A stretch of DNA of 64,000 bases, taken from the NCBI GenBank assembly GCA_025642065.1, contig JAODUP010000563.1, positions 432,547 to 496,546 on the forward strand, written 5' to 3'. Position 1 is the first letter of the stretch; each line of letters begins with the position of its first letter. A program made the translations under genes and the position numbers. Shown one piece after another: positions 43,801-52,393 of the stretch. The notes under the pieces were generated by a model, which saw nothing but the letters and a program-made list of their open reading frames with translations, was not told where the DNA came from and searched no databases. The DNA is from Paralvinella palmiformis (lineage: Eukaryota > Annelida > Polychaeta > Terebellida > Alvinellidae).

Positions 43801-46800
43801 ATCTCCTACCATGACCAAACTAAATCTTCCTACATACTGTTGATGATGTCCCGAGTCAGCATGATGAGTGGTTATCTGATAATACATGTACTGCCAAACA
43901 TGCCAAAGGACATGTAAAACACACTGACCTCAAGCAAGCTTTGGGGTTATGGTTAAGTAATAAGCATGCTCAAATTATGGTGCTGACAGATGAGATCATG
44001 AGTGCTAAAGGGATGATTGAGAAAGGAAGTGGCAGATTTTAATCCTTTGAAATGCTTAATTTTTAAATATCGGATAATTAATTCCAAACAGCCTATCATA
44101 AAATAATGTTTTACATAATGCAATATATCATACATGTATACAAATTATTATGTGGTCGAATAAGTAAATTGCTATAATTATCCATGGTCTCTTAATATCC
44201 CGACAACAAACTACATGTATATTGGACATAATTATGTGTTGTACCAGCCTCAAGGTTATTCATCCTTCCCCCCCCCCCCCATATATGCCTTCCCCACCAC
44301 AATGCCAATTTTCAGTCATATCCTAAAGTTGGCATGAAGGTGAGGTTACACTATCTATAACAGGTACTCATTATGGTGCACTAAAGGCCGGTAGGGAAAT
44401 GGTGGGACTTGAATTGATGTACCCTCGTATTTTAATCCTTCACCATACTACTAGACACTTTACATTACAAAGCACAATGAAACTGGAAGATGCATTTACT
44501 CTGAGATTTTCACTGAGTTTTGTATCAACATCCAATCTGATCAAGGTTGGGTCATTAAGTCCGGCTTTAGCAAAGTCAACGAGTAACTTTGGCAGCGTGG
44601 CTGAGAAGAGTAGAGTTTGCCTCGACTCTGGCAGACGCTGTATTATTTCTCGGAGCTGTTCTTGGAAACCCAACTCAAACAATCTGAAAACATAAAAATG
44701 GAATAAGTTAGGAGGAATGACTCTTATTATATTAATCAATACATTTTGCCCGAAACCAGTTCCATTCTTCCACTTTTAATTCTAATTATGACTAAAGGAC
44801 TACACTCATTTCCACATTGTCCTCCTGGTGCTAAACCTTGATCTGGAGGTTCTGAATTCCAGTGGTCTAACCAATGTTCTATACTGAGACTATTGAAAGT
44901 ACCGATTAAATTTCAAGTTTAGAATGACCTCTTAACTTAGATCAATCCTGAAGTAAGACAAATGTTTGCTGGTTCCATGACTGACCTTAAAGTGGACCTT
45001 TTTCCATATCATAAATACGTAAAATGGTCAATAAGACCTTATAATTTCAAGGTATTCTTGCCACTTTTCAAACGTAATCTCTTAATATTAAAACGGTATG
45101 CAGAGCTAATATTAATAATTAGTATTAGCCAGAGATATTAGACAATGCTCTTAAACAAAGACTTTTAGAACTAATATCATAATAAATAACTATGATGAGA
45201 ATTTATGATCTGGATTTTGTAATGTAAAGAAATAAAAACCTGTTTACATTATATTCAGGGTACAGTCTGTTTACTTTTCAGTTAACCTCCCCCCCACACC
45301 CCCAATCACTAGCCTGATAATTTGACTGTAGGAAGTTGGTCTCAACTAAAAGATGTTCTAAGATTTTGTTAGTCAACCCAAAACATTACCAGATTGAGCT
45401 AATTGCCTAGGTGTTCAAACTGATAATAATACATAACAATTTTGGCAATTAAATGTTTTATAAGCACTTTTCTTGAAAAATCACATAACCAAATAATCAA
45501 ACAAGCTTCATCTATGTTTCCATTCTGAACACTCCTTTCTTTTTAAAACTGGTCTTGATTTGTCAACCACAATTTTGTTAATCAAGCACTGTTTACTGAG
45601 TGGAAAACTTTACCAGAAAACAACAACATTTTAGAGCATGTGGCAGAGAAGAACATACATGAAAAGAAATATTGGAAAATATTGAAATATTAGAAATATA
45701 TATATATGAATTTGTGCAATATTATTTTCTCAACTGTTACTTGTAAATATTTAGATTCATTTCACTTTACGACAACTAAAGAAAACCAGCAACACAATGT
45801 AACACGGAGTGTGTTGTGACAGGCTGACACACCATCATTTTTATTCTAGTTACAGAAAAGCTCTAAGTGCTTGTCAACATGTGTGAATCTTTACACCACC
45901 GTCTTTACTTCAGGTGTAACTGTATTCAGAAGTGAAAGCATTACTTAGCTTAGATTTCATCCCACAACACAGGGGTCTGCTGCAGTGCAGCAAGCCACCT
46001 AAATGATATAACACGAACCTGTCAGCTTCGTCGAATACAATGTACTCAATGGAAGACAACTTCAACTCCATCTCGATGAGGACATGCATAAATCGACCTG
46101 GTGTGGCAATGATACTGTAAGGAGACAAATATTTAATGCTATAGACATAACACACATTGGCATATGGAGTATAAAATGTCAGTCTATTGTTACTGTAATA
46201 TTGGCAGGAAAATCTGACTTACACATCAGGATTTTCATGAATGGCAGAAAACTGTTCCTCCATACTGTAACATAAAAACAGATCAGATGAATGTTAAAAG
46301 AAAATATAACCATTATAAATATATAACTTTTTCACGAACAAATACAACAAAACAAGCAAGAATAATAGCCCAGACTTTTTATTTTATGTTAATAAATCTA
46401 CCTGTCTCCGCCAAGTATAACAGCACACTTCAAACCAGTAAACTTGCCAAGCTAAAATTAAAGAAAAACATTTTAATGGTATAGCAACCTATGATAATTG
46501 CTTTAAATTGTTTCTGTATCAAGTTAATAAAAACTGAAACCAACTTGTGAGAAGAGATTATATTTAATATATATATATATATCTATATATATCTATATAT
46601 ATCTATATATATCTATATATATATATATATATATATACAAACACACACATAAGAACTAAAATACCTCTTTTGTAAATTTCAATGTCTGCAGAGCAAGTTC
46701 TCTTGTGGGTGACAGAATGATGCCACGAGCACCTGAGCTCTGGTGACACTTTAGACGTTCAAACATTGGGATGAGGAAGGCTGCAGTCTTACCACTTCCT

Positions 46801-49800
46801 GTTCTTGCCATGGCTACCACATCTTTGCCATCCATTATTAATGGAATCGTCTGATAATGAACATAAGAGCAACATAGTTTTTAAATAACAAATAATCTGA
46901 GCCAGGTTAACAAAAGAACTACCTGAATTTATATATCTTTTTAAACCCAGAGTGCTGTTTATGATTATTCGATATGAATAAAGGAGAGTTTCAATTTAAA
47001 AATCAGCAAGTAACCCCATAAGATTATATGAATGTTCAAATGATATTTTGACTACTAGTAGTATATTTACTATATAGTTTCCACTAAATGTGCAATTCAA
47101 GAATTTGGAAATATTCTCAGGAGTATAGACCTTGCCAATTAAGCTAGTGACATCAGGATTTAGAACTACTACAATCAGGTTGTTTTAATGGCAGGATCTG
47201 GATCACTGGTCCTTTTCAGTGTGTACGTGAGATTTGTTTGTATATTTTAATGATCATTGCCAGAGATAATACTCCACGATTCCAACAGTCAGTAAAGGTG
47301 ATATTTAGTATATTTCTATTCAAAGAAGACTGATTTAGTAAAAAAATTGATTAACTTGGAAGTTCTATGTGGTAGTTCACAGAACATATTTCCCATGTAC
47401 AAGCGGATTGCCATATTCGTAGTGAAAGTTTATGTATAGGCAGTTGCTTTCCCATAGTGTTTCTTCAATACACATCTTTGGCTATTTATAATAATATCGA
47501 AAATGGACAAGGCAGTTGTAATACTATCATTTTACCAGGACAATTCAGATATCTTCAACGATTCATTGAAAATACTCACCAAATCAGAGACATATTGTCT
47601 TACACAAAAGTATTAATTGATAGAGCATTTATATATTGCATTTGGGTATTATTTCTCATGAATTAACACAAACCACGAGTTGATTTTAAAATGTAGACAA
47701 ACCCAGTCTGTTGCCATTTCAATTTTCAAGCGATAACCGATACTAGTGGACTTCGTTAAAGAACTATTTACTCTCATTTGTTGACAATAACAACATTTAA
47801 TAATGGAATATGCTGAACAACAAGAAACTAATCTATCACTAGAAGTATTTTCCTATCTGATTTCCAATTGTATTAAGCGAAAATTAGTAATGGAATATGC
47901 TGAACAACAAGAAACTAATCTATCACTAAAAGTATTTTCCCATCTGAATTCCAATTGTATTATGCAGTAGATCGTTGTTCAGAACAAGAATCCGGCCTAC
48001 ACTGAAAACCATAAAACCCGCCTCCGCTGCTCTGGGCCGTGACCTGAAGTGTAAAAGCCTGCGAAAAATAGTTGGCAAGGTCTATTGCACAGGACAGATA
48101 AGCATTTATAGAGAGGATGGAAAAGTCCACAAATTATCTGTAAAGTGTCTGATGCCAGCTTCTGGTGAATTATGATAACACTGCTGTATATAAAAGATGG
48201 CTCCATTGTCTGTCAAAACGGGAGGGAAAACAGACCATTTATAATGGGATAATATTTTTGGGTTTAAAAATGTATATATATATATATATATATATATACA
48301 CAATGAGAAATAAAATAATTTTAATATCTATTTATCAATTTTTTTTAAAGTTATGAGAACCTTTCCAGTAAATTATTTTAACAAAATAATGTTATAGTAA
48401 ATTTGTGCTTTTAAATCAACAATGATGAAACAATAAAAATTAAAAAGAAATTTCTTCTTACAACTGAAGTACAAGTTCTTTAGAAAACTTTTCAGTAGAT
48501 TAGCAATTAATTTCGGTTAAATTAAACACCAGTTTACTGCTAACTCTAACTTAATTTGATATATGAGACATATGGTTGAGGGGCGACTCTCAAAGGAAAC
48601 ATATCCTACAAACACATCTAAGATCTGGGTTCGATCCTACCACCTGCAGGTTTGGAAAGCAGTCACTTAACTTGACCAAGGAAATATTATTTTGTAGGAC
48701 ATTTCCAGGACAAATTATATAAGATGTATAGGTAATATATCAAGATATGTGCCAAAAAGCATATATTTATTAAATGACATTTTTATGGTACAGCCCCTTC
48801 CTCACTCCTTCTAGCTGTCTGATTCACCTACTTTTATTTACATTTTAACTGAAATCGGATATGAAGACTGTACCAGTAAGTTATCTTCTATAGGCATAAT
48901 ATTTATTTACCAACTTTTTTGTTCTAACTTCTAAGTGGAATTTATCACAGGCATATTTTTTCCATGATTTTGTAAAATTCAAGGAGATTTACAGGACCTG
49001 GAAAATGAATTTGTTATTTCCCAGGTTTTTCAGGATGGGTGGGAATCCTGTCTAACTACTGTGCCACCAGAACACACTAACTCTAACTTAATAATAATTA
49101 AACAAAACCTTGAATTAACATATGATATTTTACTACACCTACCCTACGCTGTATTGGTGTCGGAATCTTGTATCCCTTTCTGATGATACCATTAAAGACT
49201 GGATGAGAAAGACCTAAAAAGGAAGTAACCAAATACTATTTTCTAAGTGATAAATGAGTAACTGGTTTTCATGATATTGTTCTCTGTAGATCACTTCTTG
49301 TGCTACACAGTTTAGTCTGGAGAGTCATCACAGGGCAGGCACCAATCACGTCATTATTGGCCAGAAATATAGTCATAATAGCTGTTGATGTACGGTATTG
49401 TGGTCCATTAGAGTGCACTCTGTGGCCCAATAGTTCTCATTTCAGCACTCGATGTTTCTATTAGCATTACCTCACCCATAGTCTATATTAGTCTAGCTTC
49501 CACCTATTGACCAATCAAGCTTGGGTGTTCCTAACAGAAGCCAAAGCTCCTGCTGGCCTAGCTCTCTGAGTCACTGAGACATACAAGCCCCCTCACCATG
49601 TCAATGAATGGACTATGAAGAGGCCTCCTTGAAGGCTGAACAATAACAAGCTGTCAAAGATGATATATCATTAAGATGAGTTTCCGAATATTATCATGAG
49701 TAAGATCATATTTTTCGAGAATACCACCGTCATCAAATTGGTGTGTTTACCTTCTCAGATTGTTTTCACCTCAAAATGCACCAAATAAACATTCATAAAT

Positions 49801-51062
49801 GAGCTCTTGGTACTGGGACACATTTGCATTCAGATTGTGCTGCTTAAGTATTATGGTAAATGACTACCGACAGTTTATATCAGCTAAGAGGACACACTTC
49901 ACAACTCCCACAATTGACATGGCATGTAAGCCATTGGCATTTAAATTCATCTGGTTTAGATTCATGATAAATCAAAACATTTAGAGTGTGAAGCAAATGC
50001 ATTCTGATGTTCCTATGCATGCACTAATCAACAACACAACATATTTGTGCACATTTATGTGGGAAGAAGCAGAATTCTGAGTATTACATGACTAATCAGA
50101 TTGTACAAGACAGCTCCCCAGCAGTTTCTTTAAGCAAAACTTGGCCAATATATTAGCAAATCTGAATCTAGCCACATTCAAATAACTGTGAGATTGGCTA
50201 AATGTTGTATCATATTACCTGTCCCTGATTTCTATTTTGGCATCAGACTGATCAAAAACATGTAAATCCAACAAAGCTGCTCTGAAAGCAACTCTGATGA
50301 TCAATAATTGGAAATCAGGTTATTGTATTTGTAAAACGTGGGCTTTGTTAAAATAAATATCTTTGGAAACATGATGATTTCATGAAAGCATAATTGTCTT
50401 ACCCATTGACTGAAATCCACCGGATTTCTTTTTCTTCCTATTCTGTTCCTGTACCATTCTCCGTGTATCTACTTGCAAATCAGTATCAGTGTCCGAGTCC
50501 AAAGCTGGGAAGTCATCTCCTGGCTTCTAAAATACAACATTGTTCCAATCAGTATAAATACTTCATAATGCTGATAGCATGTGAGAATAATTTTTACCAG
50601 AATATACTACATCTTTAACAAATTAATGGAAATAAAAATTATTTCTTTATGGGTTAAACACATTACAGAATTCGTCTTACACATTACAAAGGACCCAACA
50701 GAAATTTGGTATGGCATAATTAAAATCATAATTATTACTTTTCACATCTAACATGCATTAATGTTACAGAAGAAGAAATCAGTATTAGAAAATAAGAACT
50801 ACACAAAACTAATGCCATTCACTACCTCTGATTTCTGAACCTCTGTGAAACAGCAATCCTCTTCAGCTTTGGCTTTGTTTGAATGTTTTTTCTTGAATGA
50901 ACTTCTTCTGTTTTTTGAAAAGCTGCCATTATCAACTTTATGGTTGCCAAGGGGTTTTCCGCTGTATTTGTTTCTTTTCTGTTTATCACTACCATTCTGA
51001 TATCTCTGGGCTTTTTTATGATTAGATGATGCCTTTCTCTGCTGTATCTTTCTTTTACTCAT
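27100..51062 (-). CDS. DDX54: DDX54 (Dbp10) DEAD-box RNA helicase, 20 coding exons, 874 aa
   Basis: Minus-strand CDS of 20 GT-AG exons, in order: 51062-50826, 50526-50403, 49213-49143, 46850-46665, 46451-46402, 46264-46223, 46114-46019, 44683-44500, 42787-42656, 42153-41943, 40934-40800, 38827-38739, 38540-38411, 36373-36306, 35090-34905, 34317-34181, 31676-31572, 30838-30731, 28698-28544, 27278-27100. Sum 2625 nt. Motifs: Q motif in TPIQ, motif I ARTGSGKT (K165), Ia PTREL (192-196), II DEAD (265-268), III SAT (296-298), [22 protein letters not shown] (442-451). Vertebrate-like signatures [14 protein letters not shown] and VKTESGHW assign it to DDX54/Dbp10, not DDX27. Human DDX54 is 881 aa. 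The family acts in nucleolar 60S ribosome assembly; vertebrate DDX54 is also a nuclear-receptor corepressor. The Lys/Arg-rich N- and C-termini fit nucleolar targeting. Confidence 0.95.
27279..28543 (-). other. DDX54 last intron (19)
   Basis: 1.27 kb AT-rich intron; no element recognised. The short ORF at 27740-27946 shows no motif. Confidence 0.6.
28544..28698 (-). CDS. DDX54: DDX54 coding exon 19
   Basis: Acceptor CGGTAACAAG (weak), donor AAAG|GTGGGT, phase 2 to 1. Encodes [19 protein letters not shown], equivalent to YQKWKQKQKIDDRDSDEE of human DDX54, and a basic run KRKKHSAK. Confidence 0.82.
28699..30730 (-). other. DDX54 intron 18
   Basis: 2.0 kb; contains a duplicated segment (29472-29965). 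Nothing else recognised. Confidence 0.6.
29472..29965. repeat. Tandem duplication, ~240-bp unit
   Basis: Two diverged copies share AAATCGYCACATC, CACCAAACTGTTATTTGG, TCTCACAAACATGC, CTGTGAAACAATNAATTAATA and ACACTTGCCARTTGAAG. The second has a ~40-bp insertion. Confidence 0.75.
30731..30838 (-). CDS. DDX54: DDX54 coding exon 18
   Basis: Acceptor TTTTGTTTCAG, phase 2 to 2. Encodes WDRKRKKFI and [18 protein letters not shown], the DDX54 (K)IKTESG signature. The donor AATGT|GTATCC is not ideal but gives the correct frame into the next exon (NVYKEW). Confidence 0.85.
30839..31571 (-). other. DDX54 intron 17
   Basis: 733 bp; a tRNA-like degraded segment at about 31225-31295 (TTCCAACTCGTAACC...), otherwise nothing seen. 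Confidence 0.5.
31572..31676 (-). CDS. DDX54: DDX54 coding exon 17
   Basis: Acceptor GCTTATTACAG, donor AGATG|GTAAGA, phase 2 to 2, 105 nt. Encodes [17 protein letters not shown] and RSQMRW, matching the DDX54 AVLDLMGDE...LKWDRKKK block. Confidence 0.9.
32410..32530 (-). repeat. tRNA-derived SINE family B, copy 3 (degraded)
   Basis: On the + strand GGGCACACCTGGAATATGGTC, AAAGGGAAAATCTCTAGGGAA, CCCACAAACAC and GCTGACCTGGAGGT run in the same order as in the copies at 13.8 and 48.6 kb. Confidence 0.5.
32793..34122 (+). mobile_element. pogo/Tigger-type element, internally deleted, copy B
   Basis: Left end CCGTATATACTCGTGTATAGG, right end ...TATAAACGAGTATATAT, imperfect inverted repeats. From about 33770 it encodes LVKMAWD, then [20 protein letters not shown], the hallmark C-terminal segment of pogo-type transposases, and an acidic tail to about 34000. 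The helix-turn-helix and DDE parts are absent. It is the longest of the three copies and lies in a DDX54 intron in the opposite orientation to the gene. Confidence 0.8.
34181..34317 (-). CDS. DDX54: DDX54 coding exon 16
   Basis: Acceptor ATTTCTTTCAG, donor CTGGG|GTAATA, phase 0 to 2. Encodes [20 protein letters not shown], matching the DDX54 YRPKDFDSE block. Confidence 0.9.
34318..34904 (-). other. DDX54 intron 15
   Basis: 587 bp containing two diverged copies of a ~120-bp unit (34345-34465 and 34743-34880) that share GGCAAATGACATGCT, TTGTTGAAATGTGGGT and GAGTATATCTGTGTGTG. The second is next to the exon 15 donor and has expanded (GT)/(CA) arrays. Confidence 0.65.
34827..34899. repeat. (GT)n-AGATTTT-(CA)n inverted microsatellite
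   Basis: About 15 GT units, a 10-bp loop and about 15 CA units: a near-perfect hairpin ending five bases from the DDX54 exon 15 donor. Confidence 0.9.
34905..35090 (-). CDS. DDX54: DDX54 coding exon 15
   Basis: Acceptor TTCATTTAG, donor AAT|GTAAGT, phase 0 to 0. Encodes [12 protein letters not shown] (DDX54 TIFEINA) and then a lineage-variable basic/Ser segment. The donor is followed directly by a (GT)n/(AC)n inverted repeat. Confidence 0.88.
35091..36305 (-). other. DDX54 intron 14
   Basis: 1.2 kb, mostly a TTAA-flanked element (35165-35939). Confidence 0.6.
35165..35939. mobile_element. TTAA-flanked MITE (piggyBac/Kolobok-like ends)
   Basis: Begins TTAAAGGAACAGTTCAC and ends GTGAACGGTTCCTTTAA, inverted repeats with TTAA at both tips, as in TTAA-targeting superfamilies. 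Internal 60-codon ORFs have no motif. The right end (TTAGTCATCAAATCTGAAATG) recurs at 54697-54736. Confidence 0.7.
36306..36373 (-). CDS. DDX54: DDX54 coding exon 14
   Basis: Acceptor TTGTATTACAG, donor GGG|GTAAGT, phase 1 to 0, 68 nt. Encodes [18 protein letters not shown], matching the DDX54 segment ending in the IKNYRSRAT-like region. Confidence 0.9.
36374..38410 (-). other. DDX54 intron 13
   Basis: 2.0 kb; a (CA) run at 36859-36884; nothing else recognised. The 68-codon ORF at 37722-37928 (-) has no motif. Confidence 0.6.
38411..38540 (-). CDS. DDX54: DDX54 coding exon 13
   Basis: Acceptor TGTTCATAG, donor TTTG|GTGAGT, phase 0 to 1. Encodes [20 protein letters not shown], the conserved Y(V)KSRP segment after the helicase core. 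Confidence 0.92.
38739..38827 (-). CDS. DDX54: DDX54 coding exon 12
   Basis: Acceptor CATGAACAG, donor GATATT|GTAATA, phase 1 to 0, 89 nt. Encodes [18 protein letters not shown], matching the DDX54 segment DGMLGRVPQS. The donor was chosen because it gives the right phase for the next exon. Confidence 0.85.
38908..39983 (+). mobile_element. pogo/Tigger-type element, internally deleted, copy C
   Basis: Ends CCGTATATACTCACATATAAG and CTTATACCTGAGTATATATGG, inverted repeats flanked by TA on both sides, the Tc1/mariner/pogo target. The C-terminal segment [19 protein letters not shown] is open, followed by an acidic tail cut by a SINE insertion at 39630. The core of the transposase is deleted. Confidence 0.82.
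39630..39805 (-). repeat. tRNA-derived SINE family A, copy 3, nested
   Basis: Minus orientation: box-A-like TAGCGGTAGCATGC, box-B-like GTGTTCGAATCCCGG, body GGCCCATTTAGCCTACC, tail ATCAATCATCATCA. Flanked by perfect 11-bp repeats GAACAGATACA at 39619-39629 and 39806-39816. Pogo copy B shows the empty site with a single GAACAGATACA. Confidence 0.92.
40800..40934 (-). CDS. DDX54: DDX54 coding exon 11 (motif VI)
   Basis: Acceptor ATATTTTAG, donor ACAG|GTAAGA, phase 1 to 1. Completes motif VI (RVARAG) and encodes [20 protein letters not shown], matching the end of the helicase core. Confidence 0.94.
40935..41942 (-). other. DDX54 intron 10
   Basis: 1.0 kb; a 3' SINE family A fragment at 41701-41754 (- strand); otherwise nothing recognised. 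Confidence 0.6.
41701..41754 (-). repeat. SINE family A 3' fragment
   Basis: On the - strand GGCCCATTTAGCCTA, GTGCACAAAAGTGGCCGTG and ATCAATCATT match the tail of the full copies; the tRNA head is absent. Confidence 0.75.
41943..42153 (-). CDS. DDX54: DDX54 coding exon 10 (motif V, start of VI)
   Basis: Acceptor TTTATTTATCAG, donor GTTG|GTAAGC, phase 0 to 1. Encodes [10 protein letters not shown], motif [23 protein letters not shown] and HRVG of motif VI. Confidence 0.95.
42154..42655 (-). other. DDX54 intron 9
   Basis: 502 bp of AT-rich intron with no feature seen. Confidence 0.6.
42656..42787 (-). CDS. DDX54: DDX54 coding exon 9 (start of RecA domain 2)
   Basis: Acceptor GTGTTCTTCAG, donor ATG|GTATGT, phase 0 to 0. 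Encodes [12 protein letters not shown] and [14 protein letters not shown], the helicase C-domain strand with motif IV. Confidence 0.94.
42788..44499 (-). other. DDX54 intron 8
   Basis: 1.7 kb. A block at about 43225-43425 (GAACAGCCATCAACTGGAC, TGATATATCACATAAATGCACC) recurs at 60555-60705. The rest is unremarkable; small ORFs lack motifs. Confidence 0.6.
43225..43425 (+). repeat. Dispersed repeat, copy 1
   Basis: Shares with 60555-60705: CTCGAAC/TCGAACAGCCRT, AACGTTTGATA-like, CTAATCTGTSA, TCATGTC, GATATATCACA and AATGCACCAATRCTTT. The family is not identified. Confidence 0.6.
44500..44683 (-). CDS. DDX54: DDX54 coding exon 8 (motif III)
   Basis: Acceptor TATGTTTTCAG, donor AGA|GTAAAT, phase 2 to 0. 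Encodes [14 protein letters not shown], motif III in LLFSATLPK, and [14 protein letters not shown], which is diagnostic for DDX54. Confidence 0.95.
44684..46018 (-). other. DDX54 intron 7
   Basis: 1.3 kb; a possible degraded tRNA-like head at 44810-44885 (- strand, TTGGTTAGACCACTGG). No other feature. Confidence 0.5.
46019..46114 (-). CDS. DDX54: DDX54 coding exon 7 (TPGR and DEAD motifs)
   Basis: Acceptor TCTCCTTACAG, donor GACAG|GTTCGT (a less usual donor), phase 2 to 2. Encodes [20 protein letters not shown] and the catalytic DEAD motif. Confidence 0.94.
46223..46264 (-). CDS. DDX54: DDX54 coding exon 6 (42-nt microexon-like)
   Basis: Acceptor ATGTTACAG, donor GATGT|GTAAGT, 42 nt, phase 2 to 2. 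Encodes [13 protein letters not shown], matching DDX54 directly upstream of the TPGR motif. Confidence 0.9.
46402..46451 (-). CDS. DDX54: DDX54 coding exon 5
   Basis: Acceptor TTTAATTTTAG, donor ACAG|GTAGAT, 50 nt, phase 0 to 2. Encodes [16 protein letters not shown], holding the conserved GG of DEAD-box domain 1. Confidence 0.92.
46567..46637. repeat. (TA)n / ATATCTATAT microsatellite
   Basis: Four ATATCTATAT units inside a (TA) array, 28 bp from the DDX54 exon 4 donor. Confidence 0.9.
46665..46850 (-). CDS. DDX54: DDX54 coding exon 4 (motifs I and Ia)
   Basis: Acceptor TTCATTATCAG, donor GAG|GTATTT, phase 0 to 0. Encodes the Walker A motif ARTGSGKT, the following FLIPMFERL, and motif Ia SPTRELALQ. 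Confidence 0.95.
47801..47962. repeat. 87-bp tandem duplication
   Basis: TAATGGAATATGCTGAACAA... at 47801 and again at 47888, nearly identical over about 75 bp. Confidence 0.9.
48545..48665 (-). repeat. tRNA-derived SINE family B, copy 4
   Basis: - strand: AACCTGCAGGTGGTAGG, box-B-like GATCGAACCCAGATC, GTGTTTGTAGGATATG, GAGTCGCCCCTCAACC, CATATGTCTC. Same block order as in the copy at 13.8 kb. Confidence 0.7.
49143..49213 (-). CDS. DDX54: DDX54 coding exon 3 (Q motif)
   Basis: Acceptor CCTTTTTAG, donor AGG|GTAGGT, phase 1 to 0. Encodes [11 protein letters not shown], the DEAD-box Q motif. Confidence 0.93.
49214..50402 (-). other. DDX54 intron 2
   Basis: 1.2 kb, no element or ORF with a recognised motif. 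Confidence 0.6.
50403..50526 (-). CDS. DDX54: DDX54 coding exon 2
   Basis: Acceptor TATTTTAG, donor ATGG|GTAAGA, phase 0 to 1. Encodes [15 protein letters not shown] and [12 protein letters not shown], closely matching the DDX54 segment before the Q motif. Confidence 0.93.
50826..51062 (-). CDS. DDX54: DDX54 coding exon 1 (basic N-terminus)
   Basis: Starts [10 protein letters not shown], very Lys/Arg/Ser-rich, 79 codons; donor GAG|GTAGTG, phase 0. A possible acceptor (TTTTAATCAG at about 51092) lies just upstream, so a 5' untranslated exon, or further N-terminal residues, cannot be excluded. Confidence 0.8.
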
Positions 51063-51079
51063 AACGTTCTGTGGCACAT
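51061..51079 (-). other. uORF overlapping the DDX54 start codon
   Basis: On the - strand a six-codon ORF (MCHRTL) ends in TGA that shares bases with the DDX54 ATG (ATGA overlap). If the leader includes it, termination-reinitiation could set DDX54 output. Confidence 0.4.
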
Positions 51080-51092
51080 TCAACAAATGTCT

Positions 51093-51460
51093 GATTAAAA
51101 CAATAAAAAGAGAACAAAATTTATTTTATTTAATATCAATTTCATAACACAACACTTAGGACCACACAAACAGAACAAACAAATATAATCCGGGTCTTTA
51201 TGTTGGATTCCATGGTGTCGGCCATTCAGTATACAGTGACTACACTGGAAATAGACATTTCGATAAGCTGTGACAATCTTGTTTCCTTATCAGTGTGCAT
51301 GAAAGAAAATAAATCAAACCACATTTAGCTGTGACCAATGTATCTAAAGCACAGTGGCAGAACTGACAAGAACTGGTAAATAATAGCATAGACCAAACTA
51401 GTGAACAATACTGGTTAAACCAACTTTGGTGGTATCCAATTATTCTATATCAATTATCAC
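51093..51460. other. Region upstream of DDX54
   Basis: Probable DDX54 promoter/leader. A - strand ATGGCC near 51223 (GAATGGCCGACACCATGG) might belong to a 5' exon, but no convincing donor follows. No TATA box seen. Confidence 0.35.
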
Positions 51461-51739
51461 TAAAAAGGAAAAATCGGTAGCCCGGACTTTGTCTTCAGGC
51501 TAGCGAGTAGTCTAAAACACTAGCCTGGCTGGGCTACCCACATTTTGAGACAAGATATGTGGTAGTCTCAATTTGGTTTTCCGTAGAATGATTTTTTTGC
51601 TGTTTTGGAGCTCTTGACGGTGGAAAAAGTATCATAGTTTAAAATATCTGTGCCCATACCTCACCAACAGTCGCTAAAAAGCACTGGTCCCGGTTGTAGG
51701 CTGGATTTTGGACTGATTTTCAGCAAATATTTATCAGCC

Positions 51740-52235
51740 TACCGTTTCCATATATGAAATAATGCTAAAATCTACTGGTGTAATCATTCCAGATGTCATA
51801 TTTATAAATACTTACTGAATATAAGAACCATGCTTGAAGGATGGAAGAGATTTTGGTGAGCTGGTGATCTTGGCTGGTAAACACCCATTTGCATTATTAT
51901 GATGGTCACATGACTCAAATACTCTCTCCTGATTGACCAGTTGTCTTTGTTTACAATAAATAAAAGCACATGGTCTTGTTTATATGATGGATTTATGTCC
52001 TTTCCTGTTTATTTGTTTGATCATTGTTTTCCCCCCATTTTATGTTAATATTATGACATAAATATCGATTCCATACATTATATTAACTGTTTTCATACTT
52101 TGCTGAAGGAATTATATGCAGTTTTTGGTAACTTAATGTGTTTCTTCCTTATCCATTGTTTATGAATTATTACTGTCTTTGTTTACTATTTTGTGCTTTA
52201 TTTTATATTTAAACAACAATGGGCTTCGCGTATCA
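51740..52235 (+). mobile_element. hAT-type transposon internal fragment
   Basis: AAATAATGCTAAAATCTACTG, AAGAACCATGCTTGAAGG, CATGACTCAAATACTCTCTC and AATAAAAGCACATGGTCTTG match the interior of the element at 19296-20846 in the same order, with small indels. No transposase motif is left here. Confidence 0.75.
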
Positions 52236-52393
52236 CCTCAATAGCCACAAGAAGAAAATTCCTGCCAGACTGTGGACATGACCAATAATTTAATTTATTA
52301 CTGAAGAATTATATGAACTGCTGATTATTATATACTTGTATTGTGTTAGAGTGTGGATCAATAAAACCACAAACATATAATTATTGTCTTTAT

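Larger units (their letters stand above)
46851..49142 (-). other. DDX54 intron 3
   Basis: 2.3 kb. Contains an 87-bp tandem duplication (47801-47962), a (TA) run (48272-48298) and a SINE family B copy (48545-48665). ORFs at 47975-48206 on both strands show no recognised family. Confidence 0.6.

Noticed and set aside
44440..44739. Assignment of the helicase to DDX27
   Set aside because: DDX27 is also a nucleolar DEAD-box protein, but [21 protein letters not shown] and VKTESG blocks fit DDX54/Dbp10 and are absent from DDX27.
47975..48206. Overlapping ORFs on both strands near 48.1 kb
   Set aside because: Both frames are open by chance over a GC-richer patch; neither matches a family I know, and the site is deep in a DDX54 intron.
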